A stretch of DNA of 52,326 nt from Elusimicrobia bacterium RIFOXYA12_FULL_51_18. Its GTDB lineage: Bacteria; Elusimicrobiota; Elusimicrobia; Elusimicrobiales; UBA9959. The stretch spans positions 1 to 52,326 of the forward strand of contig MGVA01000046.1 in the NCBI GenBank assembly GCA_001800245.1, written 5' to 3'. A program made the position numbers and the translations under genes. Below are positions 1-9,716 of the stretch, one piece after another. How positions within the stretch are numbered: the stretch's first letter is position 1; each line of letters begins with the position of its first letter. The notes beneath the pieces are model-generated. The model ran no database searches. It had not been told where the DNA came from and was given only the letters and a program-made list of their open reading frames with translations.

Positions 1-124
1 TCGCTTACATAGCGTTGCTATGCCACGCTCTTCGCTCCTTGTTTCGCTCCAAACCCGGCCAGTCAAAAGTAAAGGGATTTGCGAGACACTGCACTAGGTT
101 TTCAGCCTTAAGTCTGTTCTAAAT
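1..124. other. Unassigned window edge
   Basis: No gene, promoter or RNA is recognised here. The first 50 bases are rich in short pyrimidine words of the TTCGCTCC type, resembling the degenerate word arrays found elsewhere in the window. There is no clear ribosome binding site before the gene at 125. Confidence 0.3.
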
Positions 125-1648
125 ATGAAAAAAACAGAACAAATTTTGCGCGGCATGGCCAGGGAGAATCCCGTTTTTTTCGAAAACCGGGAAGCTTTCC
201 TGAAGGGGCTTCTTGAATCCACCGCTAAACTTTTTACGGCTGAACGCGTTTCCTTTTATTATTGCGATGAAAAGAATGGGCTTTTGCGCCTGATGATGCG
301 GCGTTTCGGCGGGGCATCGTTCGAAGCCGAGGAAAACGTGCGTCTTTCACCGGATTCTCCGGCTTCGGGAGTGCTCGGGTCACTTACCCCCGCGGCTTTT
401 AAGAACAAGGCCGGTTATTTTCTGTTGGCGCCTTTTCGCATAGAGATCTATTCCTCCGACGCCCGCCGCGAAGCCCCTCTTCAGGGCCTCGTCAAGCTGG
501 AACGTTCCCTGAAAAAAGGCAGGCGCTTTTCCCCGGCTGAGGCCGCCCTCGCGCACGAGTATATCGGCGAGTTTATGCGCAGCTATTACAAGGCCGAGTT
601 CGTGGGGCTTAATAAAAAATACGCAAAAAACCTGGCCGTTATCACCGAACTTACCGAGATCTTCGCCAATTCCCTGCGTGTGCGGGAGAGCTTTAAGCAT
701 ATCCTGTCCGGTATCCAGACCTATTTCGGTTTTGATCGTGTGCGCCTGTACCTTATAGAAGAGAACGGGCAGAAGCTCAAAGGCGAGCTTAGTTCCGATA
801 TCCGCGGCCAGATCAAGAGCATCGCATATGAGGAGATCCCGCTGGAAGCCGGCGCCCACCGCTTCGCCGACATCGTGCTGGGGCACAGCTCCGGCGTATT
901 CATGGAGCGTTATAAGGATTGCGTGCTTTACATGCCGCTGGTGGTGCAGGGCGTGACCATCGGCCTTTTGATAGTTGATAATCTGTTAAGCCAGCAGAAG
1001 ATAGAGCCGGGAGAACTGGCCATGCTGAAATCCTTCGCGGGGCAGATAGGCCTGGCGCTGGACAATGTCAGGCTCTTCGACAAAGTTGAGGAGCTTTCCC
1101 TTTACGATGAATTGACCAAGCTGCCTCTGCGGCGCTACTTCAATCAGCGTTTCCAGGAGGAATTTTACCGCGCCGAGCGTTTCAAGCAGCCGCTGGCCGT
1201 TATCTGGGCCGACATAGACTATTTCAAGGAAGTGAACGATACCTACGGCCACCAGATAGGCGACCGCGTGCTCAAAGAGGTCGGCAGGGTGATACTTTCC
1301 AATCTTCGCAAGATAGACTTCCCCTGCCGCTTCGGCGGAGATGAGATCATTATCCTGCTGCCGCAGGCCACCGGGGCGGAGGCGGAGAAGCTTGCGCAGC
1401 GCCTCGCGGAGGAGATCCGTGAGATCAGGATCCCCGTGCCGTTTTCCAGGACCCGCGAACTCATGGTTTCCGTGAGCATCGGCATTTCCACGTTCCCGCA
1501 AGACGCCTCCGCTATCGAAACTCTGCTTGAAAAAGCTGACGACGCCCTGTACTGGGTTAAATCCCATGGCCGCGGGCGTATAGCCCTGGCCGGAGAAGTG
1601 GAGAAGCTGAAAGCGGAGGCGAAGAAAGAGAATATGGGGCAGGGGTAA
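125..1648 (+). CDS. GAF-GGDEF diguanylate cyclase
   Basis: Predicted to make cyclic di-GMP from two GTP. Residues 1-150 look like a divergent GAF-like sensor. Residues about 170-325 are a clearer GAF domain, ending in a helix (DNVRLFDKVEEL) that leads into the GGDEF domain at about 330-490. The signature reads RFGGDEI, with GGDE at 404-407, so the catalytic motif is intact although the last position is Ile rather than Phe. An RKID tetrapeptide at 395-398 sits five residues upstream, the spacing of the product-inhibition I-site in PleD-type cyclases, so feedback inhibition is likely. No membrane segment is seen, so the protein is probably cytoplasmic. It is a plausible source of ligand for the riboswitch at 33118. 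The start is the first ATG and lacks a clear ribosome binding site. Confidence 0.93.
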   Translation: MKKTEQILRGMARENPVFFENREAFLKGLLESTAKLFTAERVSFYYCDEKNGLLRLMMRRFGGASFEAEENVRLSPDSPASGVLGSLTPAAFKNKAGYFLLAPFRIEIYSSDARREAPLQGLVKLERSLKKGRRFSPAEAALAHEYIGEFMRSYYKAEFVGLNKKYAKNLAVITELTEIFANSLRVRESFKHILSGIQTYFGFDRVRLYLIEENGQKLKGELSSDIRGQIKSIAYEEIPLEAGAHRFADIVLGHSSGVFMERYKDCVLYMPLVVQGVTIGLLIVDNLLSQQKIEPGELAMLKSFAGQIGLALDNVRLFDKVEELSLYDELTKLPLRRYFNQRFQEEFYRAERFKQPLAVIWADIDYFKEVNDTYGHQIGDRVLKEVGRVILSNLRKIDFPCRFGGDEIIILLPQATGAEAEKLAQRLAEEIREIRIPVPFSRTRELMVSVSIGISTFPQDASAIETLLEKADDALYWVKSHGRGRIALAGEVEKLKAEAKKENMGQG

Positions 1649-1670
1649 AAAAATTTTGAAAATGTAATTT

Positions 1671-3062
1671 ATGAAAACCACAAAAAACACGATCCCGGTG
1701 TTTATCTTTGTCTCCGCGCTGGCCTTTGTTCCGGTTCCTCCGCCTCTTTTCTCCGCTTTTGAAGATATCGGTATCGGCGCCCGCGGCCGCGGACTCGGGG
1801 ATTCCGTCACGGCCCTGGATGACGTCAACGGCGCGCCGCTCAACCCGGCCCTGCCGGGGTCGGCCAGGAAATTTGAAACCGGAGTGCATTTTGAGGCCGG
1901 CACGCGTTCAAGTCTGGGTCCGCTTGATTTTGACTCCTACGCGTTCAACGCGTCGGTTCCCCGCATGGCCTATGGTAAATTCGGCACGCTTTCCGTCCTC
2001 GGCCGGTACAGAACTTTCAGCGATCTCGGTCTTAAAGAAAAAACGTTCAGCCTCGGGTGGGCGACCTGGCAGTTCCGGAAATCCGGCATGGGGATACTGG
2101 ATATCGGCGCCGGCCTTAAATTCATGCAGCTGGCTTCGGCTGATACCACAGATTCCAATATGGCCCTGGGTTTTGATCTGGGCGCTATGTGGCGGGGAAG
2201 ATCCGGGAACAGCGTCGGCTTATCGCTGCTGAACCCGACCAGGCCTTCCTTTAAAGCGGGGGCCCTTAAGTATAAAACGCCGTTTTCCGTCCGCCTGGGC
2301 GTAGCCGAAAAGCGGGAAGATTATACTCTCACGCTGGATATCGTCAGCCGTTCCGGCGTCGCCGCCGGCAATTTCAGCCTGAACTCCGGCGTAGAGTATC
2401 GCTGGCGCACTTATCGCAGCGGTATCTTTGCTTCGCGAGCCGGGCTGTCCCTGGCGGACAAGGCTTCATTCTTCAGCCTGGGCCTGGGTTACAGGCGTCT
2501 GGCATCGGAGATCTCGTATTCCTTCCTGGTCCCGGTAAACGGGGCGATAGTGCCCGGCCATGCCCTGAGCGTCAATATCCGCTTCGGTGACAAAGATCAG
2601 GAGTCCGACTATGAAAGGCTTATCAGGCAGGAAGTTAAATACCGCAAGGACCTGGTTGAGGCTCTGGACGAATCCTCCAGGCGCGAAGCGGTCCTGCGCG
2701 ACGAACTCAGCGCGCTAAAGGAGGAGATAGATAGTCTTAATGCCGGTCTTAAGGCCGCCCGGGAGCAAAAAGCCGAGGTGGCGCAGGCCAGAGAAAAACT
2801 GGAGGCCATAGTGGAGCGCCAGCGCCGCGCGCAAGCCGAGCTTCAGTCCCTGGAGAAGAAGCGGCGCGGCGACAAACTGGCTCAACTGCAGTTCGATTTC
2901 AACGGCGAATGGCAGGCCTATCTTAAAGTGAAGGCCGGCGGCGCGCCAAAAGACGCGCTTAAAGGCGCTTTGCAGAGGCTTGTAGGCCAGTATCAGGGCG
3001 CCGGTATAGACATCAGCCGCGCGACGCTTGAGCTTCAAAAGATAGTGCAGCAAGGGGAGTAA
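1671..3062 (+). CDS. PorV/PorQ-like outer-membrane barrel with coiled-coil tail
   Basis: Residues 1-29 are a signal peptide with a probable cut near FSA. The mature start, with the pattern GARGRGLGDSVTALDDV then NPALPG, is the usual opening of the PorV/PorQ (UPF0164-like) barrel family. Residues 30-305 alternate as amphipathic strands. From about 306 to 400 the protein is a charged coiled coil (repeated LRDEL, LKEEIDSL, REQKAE patterns) followed by a short helical end. A soluble coiled coil after the barrel is unusual and would lie in the periplasm or outside the cell. The gene starts 22 bases after the cyclase, so the two may be cotranscribed. Family membership is a pattern match; the transport role of this protein is unknown. 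Confidence 0.75.
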   Translation: MKTTKNTIPVFIFVSALAFVPVPPPLFSAFEDIGIGARGRGLGDSVTALDDVNGAPLNPALPGSARKFETGVHFEAGTRSSLGPLDFDSYAFNASVPRMAYGKFGTLSVLGRYRTFSDLGLKEKTFSLGWATWQFRKSGMGILDIGAGLKFMQLASADTTDSNMALGFDLGAMWRGRSGNSVGLSLLNPTRPSFKAGALKYKTPFSVRLGVAEKREDYTLTLDIVSRSGVAAGNFSLNSGVEYRWRTYRSGIFASRAGLSLADKASFFSLGLGYRRLASEISYSFLVPVNGAIVPGHALSVNIRFGDKDQESDYERLIRQEVKYRKDLVEALDESSRREAVLRDELSALKEEIDSLNAGLKAAREQKAEVAQAREKLEAIVERQRRAQAELQSLEKKRRGDKLAQLQFDFNGEWQAYLKVKAGGAPKDALKGALQRLVGQYQGAGIDISRATLELQKIVQQGE

Positions 3063-3068
3063 GGAATC

Positions 3069-3239
3069 CTAGGAGCCTGTCCGACATAAGGCTTTCATGA
3101 CGAAATTGCCGATTTTGAAGCCGAGCCGAAGCGATGCGAAACGAGCAGGCTCCAATGAACCTGTAAGTTGAGCAGCGCGATGGCGCAGGCAAAAAGCGGC
3201 AATTGTAGGCGAAATTGCTTATGTCGGACAGGCTCCTAG
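3069..3239. mobile_element. MITE-like palindromic element, 171 bp
   Basis: Perfect 22-bp terminal inverted repeats lie at 3069-3090 and 3218-3239. They begin CTAGGAGCCTGTCCGA and end TCGGACAGGCTCCTAG. Inside, the complementarity continues imperfectly for another 20 bases or so, including a CGGCAATT block. There is no coding potential. The outermost CTAG may be a 4-bp target duplication rather than part of the repeat. It sits immediately after the stop of the preceding gene and could also act as a transcript hairpin. No transposase is present, so it would be a non-autonomous element. Confidence 0.7.
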
Positions 3240-3469
3240 TTTTTACATTTACCGCCTTCAAACCTCCGGTCTCTAACCCCTGGCGTCGTAATCTTTTCTT
3301 AATATTTATTTCATTCCCGGGCAATATAGGACTGGTAAACTGGAACCAGAGACGGCTGGACCGCTGTGCGGCGGAGCGGCCGCGCGGCTTTGCAAAGTGA
3401 AAAGGAGACTGTTTTACCCGCTGGTGTTTCAGGCGTTCGGCTGTCCGGCGGTCCAGGCGGTTTATTTTT

Positions 3470-5203
3470 ATGGAAAACAACGAAATAGATAAACAGCTGG
3501 GGGAATTGTGGAAAAAGGCGACCGGAAAGGAGTATGCTCCGGAACCGGCCGTTCCATCCTCGCGGTTCACCGAATCCCATATTGAAACCGTGCAGTTCCT
3601 CAAAAACAATTTTTCAAAAGCCGAAACCCAATGGAAGCGCCTGCTGGAGGTCAAAGAAGCCAATATCCGCGATCTAAGCGCCCAGTTGGACGAGACGCGC
3701 GCGCATTTGGGCGAACTGAAGCAGCATTATCAGGAGGCGCGGGAAAAGATCATCAACGAAGAACTTGCCGCGGCGCTTAACCTGGAGGAGTCGGGTAAGA
3801 TCCTGAACGCGCAGAAGAAGAATCACGCCCGCGAAGCGGCCCTGCTTAAAGAGGTCCTGGAACGGACCAGAATAGAGATTAACGGCATGAACGAGCGGCT
3901 TGAAGTTCTGAGAGCCGAGCGCGATTCCTGGAAGAAAAAAATCACCGGCATGGCCGTGGAGCAGTCCAACCTTAAAGATGCCGCGGCCGGCCTTGAGCAT
4001 AAGCTGGGCGACGCCAAAGAGGCAGTTGAGAAAACCCTTTCAGAACTTCTGGCGGAAAGGCGGGCGCGGCAGGACGTGGAAAAAAAGATAAAAGAATCCG
4101 AGAAGAAAACCGCCGAATTGGAATCCCAGCTCTCCAATGCCAAAGCCAATTGGGATGCCGAGCGCAAGGAATGGCGCGAACTCTGGGACCGGGAACGCTC
4201 GGTCTGGGAAACGCACCGCCAGGAATTCGCGGTCTGGGAAACCCGTCTGCGTTCTGAGCGTGAGGCGTGGTCGGCCAAACTTAAGGAAGAGGAGGGGAAA
4301 GGCCTGGATTATGCCGCCGGGCTCGCCAATACGCTGAAAGAATCTTCGCAGTGGTCGGAGAAAGTAACTCAGATCCTCAAGCTTTACGCGCTAAAGGGGG
4401 TGCAACTGCCTTCCGTGTTCGTTTCTGCGGAAAAGACCTCCGCCCCGGTTGCCGCGGCGCGCCGCGGAGTTGCGAAGCTCGTGGCTATGACTCTCGCCGG
4501 TCTTATGCTGCTGGGAGGCTTCGCCTGGTGGCTTTACGATTACAGGACCAAAGCCCATTTTATGCTTTTAAGCCGCCAGAGCCTGGACCTGCCCGCCGCC
4601 GCGGGGTTTTCCTTTTCCAAAGACGGCCTGTGGCTGGCGGACTGGGATAAAGGACTCATCCTGAAGGACCCTAAAGATCTTTCCACGCTGCGAGTTCTGG
4701 GTGGAGCCGCGGGAGAGCCCTTCAAACCGGCGGCTCTGGCCGCCTTTGAAGGCGGAGTGTGGGCGCTGGATATGGCCCAGCTAAGGTTCATAAAGAAAGA
4801 TCTAAAGAACGGCGCGATACTGGAATCGGCCAAGACTCCCGGCCCGGCGCCGCAGGGGGTTGCCTGGGACGGCTATAATCTCTGGTCGTTCGACGCGGCG
4901 ACCGGCCTGTTGTACCGCTATGGCCTTGATCCGTCAGCCGGGGTTGAAGCCAGTTTTGAATTGCCGGCCGTAAAAAGTCTGGCCGCCATGCAATGGGTGG
5001 GCGCGGAGCTGTGGACGCTGGACACTAAAAATTATCTGAGGCGCTACGCTTTTAAAGGAGGCGTATTTGAAACCGTTTCCTCGCAGAAATTGAAGATATC
5101 GGCAACCGCTTTCTGGACCGGCAACGGTTATTTCTGGACGCTTGGGAACAGCGAGGGCATGGGCGCGCCCAAAATAGCGAAGTATAAACTGAAAATGTAC
5201 TAG
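3470..5203 (+). CDS. Membrane-anchored coiled-coil protein with periplasmic propeller-like domain
   Basis: Not a named family that I recognise. Residues about 35-300 form a long charged coiled coil; its second half carries tryptophans at regular spacing (KEWRELWDRE, SVWETHR, FAVWETR, EAWSAK). One membrane helix lies at about 336-358 (VAMTLAGLMLLGGFAWWLY). The N-terminal coil should therefore be cytoplasmic and residues 360-577 periplasmic. That tail has repeated short strands with W-D/W-S patterns (GLWLADWDKGL, GVWALDMAQL, NLWSFDAATGLLYRY, ELWTLDTKNYLRRY), like blades of a small beta-propeller. A weak AGGCGG precedes the ATG. It may link a cytoplasmic filament to an envelope complex, but that is inference. 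Confidence 0.75.
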   Translation: MENNEIDKQLGELWKKATGKEYAPEPAVPSSRFTESHIETVQFLKNNFSKAETQWKRLLEVKEANIRDLSAQLDETRAHLGELKQHYQEAREKIINEELAAALNLEESGKILNAQKKNHAREAALLKEVLERTRIEINGMNERLEVLRAERDSWKKKITGMAVEQSNLKDAAAGLEHKLGDAKEAVEKTLSELLAERRARQDVEKKIKESEKKTAELESQLSNAKANWDAERKEWRELWDRERSVWETHRQEFAVWETRLRSEREAWSAKLKEEEGKGLDYAAGLANTLKESSQWSEKVTQILKLYALKGVQLPSVFVSAEKTSAPVAAARRGVAKLVAMTLAGLMLLGGFAWWLYDYRTKAHFMLLSRQSLDLPAAAGFSFSKDGLWLADWDKGLILKDPKDLSTLRVLGGAAGEPFKPAALAAFEGGVWALDMAQLRFIKKDLKNGAILESAKTPGPAPQGVAWDGYNLWSFDAATGLLYRYGLDPSAGVEASFELPAVKSLAAMQWVGAELWTLDTKNYLRRYAFKGGVFETVSSQKLKISATAFWTGNGYFWTLGNSEGMGAPKIAKYKLKMY

Positions 5204-5353
5204 CGCGTATGCCGGCGCGCGTGAAACTAAGATTGATTTTATAACGGCAAAATGGCAAAATTAATAACATATATATTATTGTGCGGAAATCGGGGCCGGC
5301 TTTTTAATGGACCATGTGTCCGGTTAGGGGTGCGACAAAGAGGTGCGATTTAT

Positions 5354-8300
5354 ATGAATAACAAGCTATTCTCCCTGTTGACGGCCTTGTTTTTAGGCGT
5401 TTTTTTAACGGGCCAGGCGAATGCCCAGCAGCTTTATATTTCCAAAGTGGCGGCAAAATATGATGTGGGCCAGAACGACCGTTATTGCGCCGGCTCCCTC
5501 ACCCGCGCCGCCACCGACGGCATAGATGTTTCTTTTGTTACGTTGGCCGACACCAACGGGGATAGCGTTAATGAAGCGGTGGATCCGCACGATTGGTCGG
5601 CCAAGATAGAAACCGAGCAGCCGCGCCAGACGGCGGGCAATCTTAATATATATCCCGGCGGCTGTCTTAAGCTTTGCGCCAATATAACCTGCGTCAGCAC
5701 CAACGTGGGGACTTTCGGCATAGACTCTCTCACGTTCGAGATCTTTAAATTCTCCTCCGGGGCCTCCAATCCCCTGGACCCGTCCAGCACGCCGCCGCTG
5801 AGAACAATAGCCATGTCTAATGTGGCCCAGTGTCCCGGTTATCAGTCCACAGCCTACACCATAGGCACTTATTGCACCGCCTGGGACGGCTCCTATAACC
5901 TGGACGGTGTTTTCGGCAAAACTAACGGACAGTTCGGTTTCAGGGCGAAAGTGGAGACCAACCAGGTCAACCCGTCGGTCGGCAATATCAGCATAACCCA
6001 GACTTCGGCTTATCCGTCGGAGACCCAGCAGCCGATAGGCGTGGATGTGATCAATATCCATTCCGTTAAATCCACGCCCACGATCGTGGGCAGGATAACC
6101 GGCGTCGCGGCTCAGCCGTATAATCTGCATTACCGGCTCAGCAAGGACGCGAATGTAAATATACATATTCATCCCACCACCTCGGCGGCCGCGATAGTCG
6201 GCGCTCCGATCAGGAACATCATAGACGGTTTGCCCAGGGTCGGAGAGGGCTCTCCTAACGGGACGCTGACCAACGGCGATTTTTGGGACGGACGGGATGA
6301 GGCCGGCAACATCGTATCGACCGGAGTGTATATAGCGTTTATAAACGCCTCGGGAAGGGATTTTTTCGGGCTTGACTCCGCGTACGGCGCCACCGCCTAT
6401 ATATCCGTGGATCCGCTGCAGATAACGGATGTGGCGATCAAACCTCTGGGCGCCAGTTCCACGGACCAGGCGGTTATAAGTTATCTCCTCACCGAGGCCG
6501 CCACGGTTTATGTGGGCATCTATTCACCGGGCACGTCTTTTACCGATATCAACACTTCGTCGCCCACGGTGGCGTCCGGCAGTCTTTTAAGGCTTATTGT
6601 CGATCAGAAAACGGGCCGGCAGACGGAATCCACTTACTGGGACGGTAAGGACTCCGCCGGCAACATTCTTCCCGACGCCGACTACACTTACGCCGTCTGG
6701 GCCTCTTTGCCGACTTCGGCCGCGTACGGAGGCGTTATAAGGACTCAGAAGTTCATGAACGGCATAGTGCCGGTCGCCCGCGGCCTTGTGGTCAGCTTTA
6801 TTTCCCCGTCTTCCACGGTCATGGGCTCTTCGCCGTCGGTGGCCGGCCTGGATCCGTTCTATTTCCGCTACACCCCCGTCAGGGACGCCACCTTCAGTAT
6901 GAATATCCTTCCGCTGAACAGCACCGCCCCGGTAAGGCATCTTATCATCAATCAGCCGCGGTCCGCCCGTTTTGAAGTGCGGGAAGTCTGGGACGGGAAG
7001 AATGATATAGGCGAGTACGTGCCCAGCGGGGTGTACCAGGCCGAATTGATTTCAAGGGATTCTTTGACCGTCGGCGGCGCTTCTACCACCACCGTCCGTT
7101 TCCCCGTGGACATGTTCCGCATTGTGGACGTCAGGACCACGCCGCTCATGGGCGGAACTTCCGATACCGCGACCGTCAGTTTTGAGATGACGCAAATGAT
7201 GTACATGGATCTAAAGATCTATCCCCCGAATGTGACCATCGTCTCCTCCGCGACCGTGAATCCCGCGGACTGGCCGCTAGTATCGCCCGCGTATACGCTT
7301 GTCTATCGCGTCTCAGGGATGCGCCCGGGGCGCTTCAGGATCACCGAATACTGGGACGGCCGGGACACCTCCGGCAACCCGGTATCGGACGGCAGATATC
7401 CTTTCTCCCTGACGGCCCGCAGTTCGGGTACGGCACAGGTGATGTATGCCGCCGACAGGGTTTATGGATACGTTGATGTGACCAGAGGACAGATCATTTT
7501 CACAATGTTCGATATCGTTCCCAATATTCCCACGCTGTACAATTCTTCGAATACCATCACGCTGCCGCCTTATGAGATAAATTACATGCTCAGCCGCCAG
7601 GCTGAAGTGAGGGTGGATATCCTCAGGCAGGGGGAGGTGGTGGCCGTTGTCGTTCCCGTGGACCCCGCCGCGACCTATGAATTCAAAGAGGGCGCCATCC
7701 CCATCAAAGAATATTGGGACGGGAAATGCACCACCAATACGCAATGGTGCGCGAAGAACGACTTTGTGAGCGGCGGCGCCTATGATGTAAGATTGATCGC
7801 CAACGATATAGGCTCTATCTCCGCCGGGGCCACGGTCCAGCAGACCATAGACGTGCACCCGCTTCGGATCTTTGATCTATCCATCACTCCGATGACCCCT
7901 GAAACCCAGGCCGCCGTTATCTCCTACCAGGTTTCCGAACCGATGACGGTCGTTACCAAGATCTACAGGCCGGGGACCTCCCTCGCCAATTGCACCAATC
8001 TTTATGAAACCAGGGACGGCTGCGGCGCCAATCTTGTTAAAATGTTCGCCGGGGTCCGGCCGGCCAGAACTCCGGTAACCGAATACTGGGACGGAACGGA
8101 CCGTATGCTTACAAAAGAGCCGGACGGCAACTACATCTTCAAGATCTACGGCTCTACCAGCACAAACAGCGTTAGTATGCTGACCGGCCAGCTCGCGTCC
8201 GGCGCCGGGCAGGTGGAAGACACCATAACGGCCAATCTTCCGGTGGTCAATGGCCCGGTCAGCAACGATGAACAGCTTGAGAAAGATACTTTTTTCTATC

Positions 8301-8575
8301 CCAATCCCTATACCGGGGTGGACGGCAAGTTCCATTTGCCCATATATGCCACTTCCGAAGTCACTATCAAGATCTATAACCTGGCCGGAGATCTGATCTA
8401 CACCTATGCTTCGGGGCTTCAGGGTTCCGGGCAGGATCTGCTTGTGCGCTGGCCCAAAACCAACGATTCCGGTAACCTTGTGGCTCCAGGGGTATATTTC
8501 GCGCTGATCAGGTATGAGGGGCGCGACGGCGGGAAAGGGGAGCTTCAGATGGTGAAGAAGATACTTGTCCCGTAG
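5354..8575 (+). CDS. Secreted protein of FlgD-like Ig repeats
   Basis: I chose ATG 5354 because AGAGGTG lies eight bases upstream and a clean signal peptide follows (MNNKLFSLLTALFLG, cut near ANA-QQ). An upstream in-frame start at 5252 would only add a non-signal extension. The 1073-residue product has about seven repeats of the FlgD Ig-like type, each centred on an aromatic-WDG-K/R-D motif and followed by G-x-Y and beta strands (FWDGRDEAGN, YWDGKDSAGN, VWDGKNDIGE, YWDGRDTSGN, YWDGKCTTN, YWDGTDRM). It ends with a YPNPY segment and a last FlgD-like domain (NDSGNLVAPGVYFALIRYEG), a tail type common in secreted proteins of diderm bacteria. It probably acts at the surface or in the periplasm. A PorV-like gene follows, and such pairs may be functionally linked. 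Confidence 0.8.
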   Translation: MNNKLFSLLTALFLGVFLTGQANAQQLYISKVAAKYDVGQNDRYCAGSLTRAATDGIDVSFVTLADTNGDSVNEAVDPHDWSAKIETEQPRQTAGNLNIYPGGCLKLCANITCVSTNVGTFGIDSLTFEIFKFSSGASNPLDPSSTPPLRTIAMSNVAQCPGYQSTAYTIGTYCTAWDGSYNLDGVFGKTNGQFGFRAKVETNQVNPSVGNISITQTSAYPSETQQPIGVDVINIHSVKSTPTIVGRITGVAAQPYNLHYRLSKDANVNIHIHPTTSAAAIVGAPIRNIIDGLPRVGEGSPNGTLTNGDFWDGRDEAGNIVSTGVYIAFINASGRDFFGLDSAYGATAYISVDPLQITDVAIKPLGASSTDQAVISYLLTEAATVYVGIYSPGTSFTDINTSSPTVASGSLLRLIVDQKTGRQTESTYWDGKDSAGNILPDADYTYAVWASLPTSAAYGGVIRTQKFMNGIVPVARGLVVSFISPSSTVMGSSPSVAGLDPFYFRYTPVRDATFSMNILPLNSTAPVRHLIINQPRSARFEVREVWDGKNDIGEYVPSGVYQAELISRDSLTVGGASTTTVRFPVDMFRIVDVRTTPLMGGTSDTATVSFEMTQMMYMDLKIYPPNVTIVSSATVNPADWPLVSPAYTLVYRVSGMRPGRFRITEYWDGRDTSGNPVSDGRYPFSLTARSSGTAQVMYAADRVYGYVDVTRGQIIFTMFDIVPNIPTLYNSSNTITLPPYEINYMLSRQAEVRVDILRQGEVVAVVVPVDPAATYEFKEGAIPIKEYWDGKCTTNTQWCAKNDFVSGGAYDVRLIANDIGSISAGATVQQTIDVHPLRIFDLSITPMTPETQAAVISYQVSEPMTVVTKIYRPGTSLANCTNLYETRDGCGANLVKMFAGVRPARTPVTEYWDGTDRMLTKEPDGNYIFKIYGSTSTNSVSMLTGQLASGAGQVEDTITANLPVVNGPVSNDEQLEKDTFFYPNPYTGVDGKFHLPIYATSEVTIKIYNLAGDLIYTYASGLQGSGQDLLVRWPKTNDSGNLVAPGVYFALIRYEGRDGGKGELQMVKKILVP

Positions 8576-8582
8576 CGGCGAC

Positions 8583-8619
8583 AAGGCTGAAGGCTGAAGG
8601 TCGAAAGCTGAAGGCTGGA
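8583..8619 (+). repeat. Degenerate word array (GGCTGAA type)
   Basis: Tandem imperfect copies of AAGGCTG/AAGGTCG fill the gap before the PorV-like gene. The nine bases AAGGTCGAA at 8597-8605 recur as the reverse complement at 8732-8740, inside the signal-peptide codons of the next gene. The same word family appears at 29181-29217. Confidence 0.6.
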
Positions 8620-8642
8620 TGATTATTAGAGGGTTATTCATT

Positions 8643-9671
8643 ATGGAAAGCGATAAAAAAAATCAACCGGAAAATATGGATAGGATTTTAAGAAAAGTCC
8701 TTCCGCTGGCTTTATTCCTCGTCCTTTATTCTTCGACCTTAAGTCTTGTCCACGCCTCGGACAGCAAAGCCGGCACATCCGGCGCCGTGTTTATGAAGAT
8801 CCCCACCGGCAGTCCCCGCGCGCAGGCCCTGGGCAACTGCGGCGTATCTATTGTTGAAGGCAGCGAGGCCATGACCATAAACCCCGCCGGTGTCGCTTCC
8901 TCCCAGATGCGCGAGGCGGCGTTCGCCTACATGAACTGGTTTCAGGACTATTCAGGGCAGTACATCGCCTATGTGCACCCGGTAGGCCAGTCGGTTATAG
9001 GCGTGAATCTCGCTTCTTACGGTATAAAAGGTTTTGATGTGAGGGATGCCGAAGGTATCCCGCTTTACAGCGAAAACATTAAAGTGAATCATAAGTACGC
9101 CACGCTGACGCTGGCCAAGAGTTTTTTTCTGGAGCGACTCCTTTTGGGCGTAAGCGCCAAGGGAGTATGGGAAGATAACTACACGGCTAAATACCGCAAT
9201 ACGGTTTTTGACGGCGGGATAATTCTGAAGGTGGGCCGCAAGCTCTCGCTTGGCTGGTCTGGCGCGAATTTATCAAGCAAGGGGGATGCGGTGGTTAAAA
9301 TAAACCGGTTAGGCGCCGCCTATTCCTTCAACCCGTTTTTAACGACTTTGCTGGAATCCAAAGGCTATTCCGACCGCCATGCCGCCATCGGCGGCGGGGT
9401 GGAAGTCAGCCTCCCGGAGGAGGTGCTGCAGGTTGGCCGCGTCAGCTTCCGCACCGGATATGTCCAGTTTTCAGGCGCGGACAGCTACGGCAAGAATTAC
9501 ACCGATAAAACGCTTGATACTTTAGGCTTGAGCGAGGCCTATGGCTGGACTTTCGGCGTGGGCATATACAGCGCGCAGGCCCTGGGTTTCGGGATGTCGC
9601 TGGATTACACGATGGTTCCTTACGGCGCGCTCGGCCGGGCGAACCAGCTTATGGTGAAAGTGCAGTTTTAA
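8643..9671 (+). CDS. PorV/PorQ-like outer-membrane barrel protein
   Basis: A 342-residue product if ATG 8643 is used; an AGAGGG motif lies nine bases upstream. A start at 8619 is possible but less favoured. A signal sequence (PLALFLVLYSSTLSLVHA) is followed by the family's characteristic opening: GAVFMKIPTGSPRAQALG, then GSEAMTINPAGVA. The rest alternates as strands and ends in VKVQF, with the terminal Phe typical of outer-membrane barrels. It is a paralogue in type of the 1671 gene but lacks the coiled-coil tail. In T9SS bacteria PorV shuttles secreted proteins at the outer membrane. No T9SS core gene is seen here, so I claim only the barrel family. Confidence 0.8.
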   Translation: MESDKKNQPENMDRILRKVLPLALFLVLYSSTLSLVHASDSKAGTSGAVFMKIPTGSPRAQALGNCGVSIVEGSEAMTINPAGVASSQMREAAFAYMNWFQDYSGQYIAYVHPVGQSVIGVNLASYGIKGFDVRDAEGIPLYSENIKVNHKYATLTLAKSFFLERLLLGVSAKGVWEDNYTAKYRNTVFDGGIILKVGRKLSLGWSGANLSSKGDAVVKINRLGAAYSFNPFLTTLLESKGYSDRHAAIGGGVEVSLPEEVLQVGRVSFRTGYVQFSGADSYGKNYTDKTLDTLGLSEAYGWTFGVGIYSAQALGFGMSLDYTMVPYGALGRANQLMVKVQF

Positions 9672-9716
9672 GGACGCGGGGCTTTGTGGTCCGGCGGAGT
9701 TTTGACAGCGGTGTTT

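Noticed and set aside
986-1903. 305-codon open frame on the minus strand
   Set aside because: It lies antisense to the GGDEF domain and the next gene's signal peptide, whose protein motifs are unmistakable. GC-rich genes give long antisense frames.
5252-5353. Upstream start for the FlgD-like protein
   Set aside because: It would bury the signal peptide; AGAGGTG before ATG 5354 is better placed.
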